A stretch of DNA of 16,773 nt from DATJWY01 sp035500775 (GTDB lineage Bacteria; Pseudomonadota; Alphaproteobacteria; Acetobacterales; Acetobacteraceae), in the NCBI GenBank assembly GCA_035500775.1, contig DATJWY010000160.1, forward strand, positions 1-16,773, in the 5' to 3' direction. The translations under genes and the position numbers were made by a program. The notes below the pieces were generated by a model. It worked only from the letters and a program-made list of their open reading frames with translations, ran no database searches and was not told where the DNA came from. The first letter of the stretch is position 1. Every line of letters begins with the position of its first letter. This document shows positions 6,040-11,899 of this stretch, piece by piece.

Positions 6040-6792
6040 TCAGGAGCCGCTGAACCAGTTGTAGCCCTGATCCTCCCAGTAGCCGCCCGGATAGGTGTTC
6101 GTGACCCAGAGCGCGGCGATGTATTTCGGGTTCTTGAAGCCGAGCTTGGTCGGCACGCGCAGCTTCACCGGCGCGCCATAGGCCGGCGGCAGCGGCGCGC
6201 CGGTGAAATCCAGCGCCAGGATGGTCTGCGGGTGCAGCGCCGTCGCCATGTCGATGCTGGTCATATAGTCGTCGAAGCAGCGGAAGCCGACATAGCGGGC
6301 GCGTAGATCGGCGCCGATGCGGGTGAGGAAGGTGCGGAACGGCACGCCGCTCCAGGCACCGATCGCGCTCCAGCCCTCGACGCAGATATGCCGGGTGATC
6401 TGACCCTCCTGCGGCAGGGCGCGGAGATCGGCGAGCGACCAGGGGCGCGTCTCGGTCACCAGCCCGGAAACCTCCAGCCGCCAGTCCTCCGGATCCACGG
6501 TGCGCACCTCGTCGATGCCGTAATAGGCGTTGAACGGGAAGGGGCGGGTGATCGCGCTCGCGGGGTAGGTCGGCGCGAGCCGGTTCGGGTTGAACAGGAA
6601 GGCCTGCACCCGGTCGTTCCAGCGCGACATGGCCCACAGCACCTTGTCCACCGCGTCATTGTCGGTGAGGTCGCAGCCGGCGAGCAGGGAGAGCGCGCCC
6701 AGCGAGAGGGCGCCGCGCAGCAGGCCGCGCCGTTCGAGCGCGCGGATGGTCCCCGCATGGTCAGCGAGGCGGGGACGGAGCAGGGACTTCAT
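6040..6792 (-). CDS. msrP: Periplasmic molybdopterin methionine sulfoxide reductase, MsrP/YedY-like, putative Tat lipoprotein
   Basis: The 250-residue enzyme belongs to the sulfite-oxidase fold family (oxidoreductase molybdopterin-binding domain). Its predicted role is to reduce methionine sulfoxide in envelope proteins, probably including the neighbouring Met-rich protein. Residues 20-40 show a twin-arginine signal (ERRGLLRGAL) that runs into the lipobox LLAGC with Cys40, so the mature protein may be lipid-anchored. The Mo-ligand cysteine is Cys137 in RHICVEGWSAIGAW. Family signatures WRLEVSGLV (about 104-112), GFRCFDDYMTSIDMA and YGAPVKLRVPTKLGFKNPKYI are intact. It is shorter than E. coli MsrP (334 residues). 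Its ATG overlaps the stop of the upstream cytochrome gene (ATGA), so the two are translationally coupled. Family is secure; substrate is inferred from context. Confidence 0.9.
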   Translation of the reverse strand: MKSLLRPRLADHAGTIRALERRGLLRGALSLGALSLLAGCDLTDNDAVDKVLWAMSRWNDRVQAFLFNPNRLAPTYPASAITRPFPFNAYYGIDEVRTVDPEDWRLEVSGLVTETRPWSLADLRALPQEGQITRHICVEGWSAIGAWSGVPFRTFLTRIGADLRARYVGFRCFDDYMTSIDMATALHPQTILALDFTGAPLPPAYGAPVKLRVPTKLGFKNPKYIAALWVTNTYPGGYWEDQGYNWFSGS

Positions 6793-7430
6793 GGCTGCGT
6801 CTCCTGATGCGCCGGGCGGCGGAGCGGCCGGCCGAGGATCATCGACGGCAGGGTGGAGGGCACCAGCGCGACCAGGGCGAGATGCACGACGAGGAACCCG
6901 GCGATGCTCGTCATCAGCCAGAAATGGATGCGCCGCGCGATGTCATAGCCGCCGAACAGCGCGGTGAGCGGCGCGAGCTGCACCGGCTTCCAGATCGAGA
7001 GCCCGGTCAGCACCAGCGCGATCGCGGCGAGCAGCACATAGGCGTAGAGCAGCTTCTGTACCGCGTTGTAGCGCCCCGCCTCGTGCGGCAGGCGGAAGGT
7101 GAGCGCCGCGACGAAATCCCGCGCCACCGCGCGCGGCGCGATGGAGAGGATGTCGCGCCGGAGATGCCCGCTGATGAGGCTGTAGGCGAGATAGATCAGC
7201 CCGTCCGCGACCAGCAGCCACATCGCCGCGAAATGCCAGGCGAGACCCCCGGCGAGCCAGCCGCCCAGCGTCGCCCAGTGCGGGAAGGTGAAGGGCAGGA
7301 TCGGCGAGGCGTTGTAGATCTGCCAGCCGCTCAGGATCATGCAGATCATGGCATAGGCGCCGATCCAATGGGTCAGCCGGACGATCAGCGGGTGCGCCGG
7401 CTTCAGCCGGGAATGCGTGGTCTCGGGCAT
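6789..7430 (-). CDS. Membrane b-type cytochrome, probable electron donor to MsrP
   Basis: The 213-residue integral membrane protein is of the cytochrome b561 / Ni-hydrogenase cytochrome b type. It has hydrophobic helices at about 18-36, 55-84, 127-146 and 172-190, and histidines suited to bind two b hemes: His21 (RLTHW), His66 (GLAWHF), His169 (RRIHFW) and His183 (VVHLAL). It would pass quinol electrons to the periplasmic molybdoenzyme encoded just downstream with a 4-nt overlap. It does not look like the ferric-reductase-like MsrQ/YedZ partner of E. coli. The ATG at 7428-7430 has GGGAGG upstream and is chosen over a longer frame running to 7568 that is made of palindromic-repeat DNA. It is the first gene of the presumed cytochrome-msrP-sigF-nrsF transcript. 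Confidence 0.87.
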   Translation of the reverse strand: MPETTHSRLKPAHPLIVRLTHWIGAYAMICMILSGWQIYNASPILPFTFPHWATLGGWLAGGLAWHFAAMWLLVADGLIYLAYSLISGHLRRDILSIAPRAVARDFVAALTFRLPHEAGRYNAVQKLLYAYVLLAAIALVLTGLSIWKPVQLAPLTALFGGYDIARRIHFWLMTSIAGFLVVHLALVALVPSTLPSMILGRPLRRPAHQETQP

Positions 7431-7453
7431 GGGAGCCTCCCTCGTCTGTGTTA

Positions 7454-7479
7454 TTCGCCGGGAGGGCGGGGAAGGATGC
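7454..7479 (-). promoter_or_regulatory. Variant SigF-type promoter for the cytochrome-msrP operon
   Basis: On the minus strand GCATCC (7479-7474) precedes CGAA (7457-7454) by exactly 16 nt. That is 4 of 6 bases of the GTAACC box plus a perfect second box with the same spacing as the mrpX promoter. Both sites continue CGAATA. It sits 24 bp before the cytochrome start, so the leader would be about 15-20 nt. The weaker first box suggests weaker SigF control than at mrpX. Confidence 0.5.
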
Positions 7480-7515
7480 ACCCGAGGGCGGAAAATTTTT
7501 GCGGAGGAGGGAAGG

Positions 7516-7560
7516 CCAGGGGCGCTGCCCCTGGACCCTGCCGGGGCCTTGAGGCCCCGG
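7516..7560. repeat. Composite palindromic repeat, copy B
   Basis: There are two perfect hairpins: CCAGGGGC/GCCCCTGG (7516-7534, loop GCT) and CCGGGGCC/GGCCCCGG (7541-7560, loop TTGA). The loop and linker words (GGGGCCTTGAGGCC, then ACCCCCAAT) match copies A and D. It lies upstream of the cytochrome promoter and reads in frame into that gene, creating a false N-terminal extension. Confidence 0.8.
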
Positions 7561-7903
7561 ACCCCCAATTCGTTGCTGCGCTGATTACCCAGATTCGTAG
7601 GGGAACAGAATCTGAGATCCCGTTGGGAAATTCGCCGCGACTACAATTTGTAGCGGGTATCCTGACCGTCCGCCGCCACACAGATGTGATCTAATGGGGT
7701 TTTCAAACGGGCTCTAACTGAAGAACTATCGAAACCTATAAACCAAGATTTTTCTCGACCACGCGCAAATGATGGATTAGCGGCGATGCCGCTGGACGGC
7801 GCTTGATTGGTTTCTTTGGTGGCTTAAGCTATCGCTGGTTATGGACTCGGCCATTTATGTAATATTTTGGTACAACAATGCCTTTTCAAAACGATTCGGG
7901 GTC
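7561..7903. other. AT-richer non-coding stretch between palindromic repeats
   Basis: About 340 bp of clearly lower GC lie between repeat copies B and C. I see no credible gene in any frame. Small inverted repeats are present: CAGATTC/GAATCTG (7590-7596 with 7608-7614) and CTACAA-T-TTGTAG near 7640. The composition and repeat-bounded position could mean a decayed insertion or a regulatory spacer; no transposase remnant is recognised. Confidence 0.5.
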
Positions 7904-7946
7904 TGGGGCCTACGGCCCCAGCGGGGTCGAGGGGCAGCGCCCCTCG
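7904..7946. repeat. Composite palindromic repeat, copy C, at the end of metW
   Basis: TGGGGCC/GGCCCCA (7904-7920, loop TAC) and CGAGGGGC/GCCCCTCG (7928-7946, loop AGC) are two perfect hairpins joined by GCGGGGT. They begin 8 bp after the metW stop on the minus strand, so they probably also serve as the 3' end or terminator structure of the metX-metW message. Confidence 0.75.
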
Positions 7947-7953
7947 CCTTGCT

Positions 7954-8559
7954 TCACCCCGTAGCCCGCCGCAGCAGGAACAGCCCCTGTTCGCCGAACA
8001 GATTGGCGAGGCGGGCCGAGCGCCGCCAGGGCGCGCGCCGGCCAGCCTCGTCCACTGCCAGCCATTGCTCCACCACGTAGCCTTCCTGTTCGCACAGGGC
8101 GAAGAAATCCCACATCGTGCAGGGATGGATGTTCGGCGTCTCGTACCAGGCCCGGCTCCAGGCCGCGGTCATCGGCATCCGGCCGGTGCGCAGCAATTGC
8201 CAGCGCACCTGCCAGTGGCCGAAATTCGGGAAGCTGACCAAAGCCCGCGTGCCGATGCGCAGCATTTGCCGCAGCACCTCGCGCGGCCGCTCCACCGCCT
8301 GCAAGGTGCGCGACAGCACCACGTAGTCGAAGGACCCGTCCGGGTAATGCGCGAGGTCGGTGTCGGCGTCGCCCTGCATCACCGGCAGGCCGCGCGCCAC
8401 CGCGTGCGTCACCTCCGCCATGTCGATCTCCATGCCGCGCGCGTCGCAGCCGCGGGTGCGGAACAGGTGCTCGATCAGCAACCCGTCGCCGCTGCCAATG
8501 TCCAGCACGCGCGACCCCGGCTCGATCATCTCGGCGATGAGCCGCAGATCGAGGCGCAT
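7954..8559 (-). CDS. metW: Methionine biosynthesis protein MetW
   Basis: The 201-residue protein has a class I methyltransferase-like fold. The glycine motif RVLDIGSGDGLLIEHL (about residues 16-31) is followed by the MetW-typical AEVTHAVARGLPVMQGDADTDLAHYPDGSFDYVVLSRTLQ region and FPNFGHWQVRWQLL with the MPMT block. MetW works with MetX; the pair supplies acylhomoserine for methionine synthesis in many proteobacteria, though MetW's exact activity is not settled. The ATG at 8559 is chosen because family similarity starts at MRLDLRLIAEMI. The open frame continues to 8769, but residues there are translated from the palindromic element. The ribosome binding site is weak (GAAGAA). The usual Cys in the GCGDG motif is Ser here. 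Confidence 0.92.
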   Translation of the reverse strand: MRLDLRLIAEMIEPGSRVLDIGSGDGLLIEHLFRTRGCDARGMEIDMAEVTHAVARGLPVMQGDADTDLAHYPDGSFDYVVLSRTLQAVERPREVLRQMLRIGTRALVSFPNFGHWQVRWQLLRTGRMPMTAAWSRAWYETPNIHPCTMWDFFALCEQEGYVVEQWLAVDEAGRRAPWRRSARLANLFGEQGLFLLRRATG

Positions 8560-8619
8560 GTTCTTCGCCACGTATTGCACCGGCTTCTGCGGCTTCACGG
8601 CGCGCGTCCACTCATGGAC

Positions 8620-8735
8620 TTGGGGCTTTGCCCCAAACCCCACTGGGGCCTTGAGGCCCCAGACCCCCAATACCTTAAGTGAAGGGTTTCCAAAGGGCTC
8701 AGCCCTTTGGCGGGGTCCAGGGGCGGAGCCCCTGG
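8620..8735. repeat. Composite palindromic repeat, copy D, between metX and metW
   Basis: Four perfect hairpins occur in a row: TTGGGGC/GCCCCAA (8620-8636, loop TTT), CTGGGGCC/GGCCCCAG (8643-8662, loop TTGA), CCAAAGGGC/GCCCTTTGG (8690-8710, loop TCA) and CCAGGGGC/GCCCCTGG (8717-8735, loop GGA). The first pair is nearly identical to 2157-2199. The element separates metX (stop at 8753) from metW by almost 200 bp, whereas these genes are usually adjacent or overlapping. Confidence 0.85.
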
Positions 8736-8752
8736 GGAGCGCAGTTTCCCCC

Positions 8753-9943
8753 TCACGCGAGCCCCGCATGCTCGGCGCAGCCCGAGAGGAACCCGCTCAT
8801 GGTGCGATGGAAATCCGGCTCGTCGAGCAGGAAGGCGTCGTGGCCCTTGTCGCTCTCGATCTCGACGAAGCTGACATTGGCGCCGCCGCGGATCAGCGCG
8901 CGGGCGATGGCGCGGGACTGCGCCGTCGGGAACAGCCAGTCCGAGCTGAAGGAGACGATACAGAAGCGGGTGCGCGTGCCGCGGAAGGCGGCGGCGAGGT
9001 CGCCGTCATGCTCCGCCGCCAGGTCGAAATAATCCATGGCGCGGGTGATGGTCAGGTAGCTGCTGGCGTCGAACCGGCGCACGAAGCTGCTGCCCTGGTG
9101 GCGGAGATAGCTCTCCACCTCAAACACGTCGCCAAACAGCGCCGCCGGCTCGTCGGTGGGGGCGAGGGCGACCATCGGCTCGTGCCGCACCCGGCGGCCG
9201 AATTTGCGGCTCAGCGCCGCTTCGGAGAGGTAGGTAATGTGCGCCATCATGCGCGCGACGGCGAGGCCGCGCGCCGGCACCCGCCCGGTTTCCCAGTAGC
9301 GGCCGCCCCGCCAGTCCGGGTCGGCGAAGATCGCCTGCCGGCTCACCTCGTTGAAGGCGATGTTCTGCGCCGAGTGGAACGGGGCGGTCGCGACCGGCAG
9401 GCAGGCGAACACCATCTCCGGGTAGGTCGCCGCCCATGCCAGCGCCTGCATCCCGCCCATCGAGCCGCCCACCACCGCGAACAGGCGGGGGATGCCGAGA
9501 TGGTCGATCAGGCGGCGCTGGGCGCGGACCATGTCGCGGATGGTGATCGGGGGGAACTCTGTGCCCCAGGGCTCGCTGTTCGGATCCTCCGGGTTGCGCG
9601 GGGAGCGCGGGCCGGTGGAGCCCATGCAGCCGCCGAGCACGTTGGCGCATATCACGAAATAGCGATCTGTATCGATCGGCTGTCCGGGGCCGACCACCGT
9701 CTCCCACCAGCCGCCGCGCCCGGTCACGGGATGCTGCTCGGCGACGTACTGGTCGCCGGTCAGGGCGTGGCAGATCAGCACCGCGTTGGTCCGGTCGGCG
9801 TTGAGCCGGCCATAGGTGCGGTAGGCGACGGTCAGGACGGGAAGGGTGATCCCGCATTCGAGGGCGAGCCCGTCGGCGAAGCTGACGTGCGCGTGGTCGT
9901 CCTCGGGCGGAAGGACAGGCTGGTCCATGGTGGGGAGACGCAT
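8753..9943 (-). CDS. metX: Homoserine O-acyltransferase MetX
   Basis: An alpha/beta-hydrolase enzyme that acylates the homoserine hydroxyl in the first committed step of methionine synthesis (acetyl or succinyl donor not decidable by eye). From the ATG at 9943 it is 396 residues, normal for the family. Conserved words are VAYRTYGRLNADRTNAVLICHALTG, GCMGSTGP, the nucleophile elbow VVGGSMGGMQ (Ser161), FSSDWLFPT (Asp335) and DKGHDAFL (His368), giving a full catalytic triad. An in-frame ATG at 9928 and a TTG at 9967 are other possible starts; none has a clear ribosome binding site. It follows sufE by about 41 bp and precedes metW. No SAM riboswitch is seen in the short spacer. Confidence 0.95.
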   Translation of the reverse strand: MRLPTMDQPVLPPEDDHAHVSFADGLALECGITLPVLTVAYRTYGRLNADRTNAVLICHALTGDQYVAEQHPVTGRGGWWETVVGPGQPIDTDRYFVICANVLGGCMGSTGPRSPRNPEDPNSEPWGTEFPPITIRDMVRAQRRLIDHLGIPRLFAVVGGSMGGMQALAWAATYPEMVFACLPVATAPFHSAQNIAFNEVSRQAIFADPDWRGGRYWETGRVPARGLAVARMMAHITYLSEAALSRKFGRRVRHEPMVALAPTDEPAALFGDVFEVESYLRHQGSSFVRRFDASSYLTITRAMDYFDLAAEHDGDLAAAFRGTRTRFCIVSFSSDWLFPTAQSRAIARALIRGGANVSFVEIESDKGHDAFLLDEPDFHRTMSGFLSGCAEHAGLA

Positions 9944-9984
9944 AGGCCGGGGGAGCGTTCGCCGCAAGCAAGGGCTGGGGGGAA

Positions 9985-10446
9985 TCAGGCCGCGGCCAGT
10001 TCCCCCCGCGCCACCTCGCGGATCGCCCGCGCCATGGCGGCGATGCCGTTGCCGCGATTGGTGGAGAGTGCCTCCAGCAGGCCAAGCTCCTTGAGGAAGG
10101 CCGGGTCGGCCGCCAGGATCTCCGCCGGCGTGCGCCCGGAATAGACGCGGAGCAGCAGGGCGACGAGGCCGGAGACGATCGCGGCATCCGAGGCGCCGGC
10201 GAGGAACAGCTTGCCGTCCCGCATCTCCGCCTCCATCCAGACCTGGCTCTGGCAGCCGGGGACGCGGTGGGCGTCGTTCATCCAGGCGGACGGGAAGGGC
10301 GGCAGCTTGCGGCCCAGCTCGATGATGAACTGGTAACGGTCCATCCAGTCGTCGAAGACGTCAAGCTCGTCACGGATCGCCGCGATCGCGCTGGCGGCGT
10401 CCGGCTCCTCGGGCTCGACAAACGGGTCTGCTGTCATGAGCGGCAT
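9985..10446 (-). CDS. sufE: SufE-type cysteine desulfurase sulfur acceptor
   Basis: SufE accepts persulfide sulfur from the cysteine desulfurase SufS and passes it on for Fe-S cluster assembly in the cytoplasm. The 153-residue product has typical SufE length and motifs: FDDWMDRYQFIIELGRKLPP (about 31-50), then RVPGCQSQVW with the active-site Cys65, DSDAAIVSGLVALLL-like helices and a C-terminal LLEALSTNRGNGIAAM segment. The start may be ATG 10446 or ATG 10437 (codon 4); ribosome binding signals are poor at both. It is isolated from other suf genes here and sits just upstream of metX on the same strand. Confidence 0.93.
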   Translation of the reverse strand: MPLMTADPFVEPEEPDAASAIAAIRDELDVFDDWMDRYQFIIELGRKLPPFPSAWMNDAHRVPGCQSQVWMEAEMRDGKLFLAGASDAAIVSGLVALLLRVYSGRTPAEILAADPAFLKELGLLEALSTNRGNGIAAMARAIREVARGELAAA

Positions 10447-10493
10447 GTGCGGTGCGGCAGGGGCGGCGTCAACCGGGGGGGTGATCTTGTGGG

Positions 10494-10520
10494 AAGGCCA
10501 GGGGCGCTGCCCCTGGCCTT
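10494..10520. terminator. Perfect 12-bp hairpin after surA (repeat-type, copy E)
   Basis: AAGGCCAGGGGC (10494-10505) pairs perfectly with GCCCCTGGCCTT (10509-10520), loop GCT. It begins 15 bp after the surA stop on the minus strand and lies before sufE, so it is the natural end of the lptF-lptG-lptD-surA transcript. The core CCAGGGGC-GCT-GCCCCTGG is identical to that in copy B (7516-7534), tying this terminator to the dispersed palindrome family. There is no T-run. Confidence 0.75.
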
Positions 10521-10535
10521 ATCCCCGCTCCCGGT

Positions 10536-11879
10536 TCAGGCCCGCTGGTCGATCAGCGCGCGCCGCCGCAGGTCGCGCAGCAATTGGCGGGAGGCGAGTT
10601 CCACCCGCTCTTGCAGGAGCTGGTTGGCGATTTCCTCCCGGGAAGCGCCGGCGCTGGCCGCGGTTTCGCGCGAGCAGACCATCAGCACCTCGATGCCCTC
10701 GGGCGTGACCAGGGGGCGCGTCGCCTCGCCGATTTTCAGGCCGGCGAGGATCGCCCGCATCTGCGGATTGAGCTGTTCCAGCACGAGGGGGCCGGGATCG
10801 CTCGGCCGGCCGCTGCCGGCCTGCTTGTTGGCGGCCTCGATCGCGGCGCAATCATGCACATCATGGCTGATCGCCTGCGCCGTGTGCAGGGCTTGCTTCT
10901 GCTGCGCGGTCGGGTTCTGCGGGTCGAGCTTCTCGGTGAAGGGCACGAAGGCCTGGCGCAGGGAAACCTTGGTTTCCGTCTCCTGCCCGGCCTTGCGGGT
11001 GCCGTGCATGATGATGATGGAGTAGCCGCCGGCGACGTGCACCGGGTTGCTGATGGCCCCTTCCGGCATCTGGCTGACGAGCTGCGCCACCTCGGGATCG
11101 AGCTGGTCGGGCCGCACCCAGCCGAGATCGCCGCCCTCGAGCGCGGTCTGGCTCTGGCTGAACTGCGCCGCCACCACGGGGAAGGGCGCGCCGGCGCGGA
11201 GCTGCTGGATCACGGTGTCGGCGAAATGCCGCGTGTCCTGCGCGTGGGCGGGGTCCTCGACCGGGATGAAGATCTCGCCGACATGGTATTGCGGCTGGCC
11301 GGTCTCGGCCTTCAGGATCGCCTGCTGCTCGGCGATCTCGGCCGGGGTGATCTGCGCCTTGCCGCCGAGCTGCTGGCGCAGCACGTGGGTCCAGCCGAGC
11401 TGGCTGCGGATCTGGTTGATCAGGGTGGTCATCGCCACCCCCTGGCCGCGCAGCTTCTGCATCAGCATGCCCGGCTGCATGCCGTTGCGCTGCTCGATAT
11501 CGGCGATGGCGCGGGCCACGTCCTGGTCCGGCACCACGATCTTGCGCCGCTGCACCTCCTGCATGCGCAGCCGCTCGTCGGTGAGCTGGCGGATGATCTG
11601 CGGCGCCAGACGCTTCAGCACGTCCTCCGACACCGGCATGCCGGTGGAGAGGGCGAACAGGCGGGAGCGGCTGGTGACATCGCTCGCGGTGATGATCTCG
11701 CCGTTCACCACCGCGACGATGCGGTCCTGCTCCCCACCGGTGGCGGCCAGGGCCGGTGCGGGCGCGGCGGCGGCCGTATCGGCCGCCGGTTCCTCGGCCT
11801 GGGCCGGGCTGGGCGCCATCCAGGCGAGCGGAGCGAGGGAGGCGGCCAGGAGCAGGAGACGGACCGGAGTGGAACGCAT
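10536..11879 (-). CDS. surA: Periplasmic chaperone / peptidyl-prolyl isomerase SurA
   Basis: SurA escorts unfolded outer-membrane proteins such as LptD across the periplasm. From the ATG at 11879 the product is 447 residues. A signal peptide (residues 1-28, ending SPAQA) is followed by an Ala/Pro linker, a SurA N-terminal domain (about 50-190, starting RIVAVVNGEIITASDV) and a parvulin domain (about 195-295, YHVGEIFI, FSQSQTALEGGDLGWV, GAISNPVHVAGGYSIIIMHG). A C-terminal part includes a degraded second rotamase-like region ending GIEVLMVCSRE. The open frame extends to 12023, but that part overlaps lptD and lacks signal-peptide character. It starts 20 bp after the lptD stop, so co-transcription is likely, and its client is the upstream gene product. 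Confidence 0.94.
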   Translation of the reverse strand: MRSTPVRLLLLAASLAPLAWMAPSPAQAEEPAADTAAAAPAPALAATGGEQDRIVAVVNGEIITASDVTSRSRLFALSTGMPVSEDVLKRLAPQIIRQLTDERLRMQEVQRRKIVVPDQDVARAIADIEQRNGMQPGMLMQKLRGQGVAMTTLINQIRSQLGWTHVLRQQLGGKAQITPAEIAEQQAILKAETGQPQYHVGEIFIPVEDPAHAQDTRHFADTVIQQLRAGAPFPVVAAQFSQSQTALEGGDLGWVRPDQLDPEVAQLVSQMPEGAISNPVHVAGGYSIIIMHGTRKAGQETETKVSLRQAFVPFTEKLDPQNPTAQQKQALHTAQAISHDVHDCAAIEAANKQAGSGRPSDPGPLVLEQLNPQMRAILAGLKIGEATRPLVTPEGIEVLMVCSRETAASAGASREEIANQLLQERVELASRQLLRDLRRRALIDQRA

Positions 11880-11899
11880 TGGGCCAGGATTCTTTCGCG

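Noticed and set aside
5354..6637. Single 427-residue minus-strand frame that would fuse another domain to SigF
   Set aside because: The upstream part is an out-of-frame reading of msrP; SigF homology begins at about 5929, and several ATG codons lie there.
7841..8080. Plus-strand small gene near metW
   Set aside because: It is composed of palindromic repeat and metW antisense with no ribosome binding site or domain.
8560..8769. N-terminal extension of MetW to 8769
   Set aside because: These codons come from the palindromic repeat and the metX 3' end; MetW family similarity starts at the ATG at 8559.
9944..9984. SAM riboswitch before metX
   Set aside because: Only about 40 bp separate sufE from metX and no SAM-II or related core is visible.
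8360..10144. 594-codon plus-strand open frame
   Set aside because: It runs antisense through metX, metW and sufE, whose motifs are intact on the other strand; the translation is Arg/Ala/His-rich shadow sequence typical of high-GC DNA.
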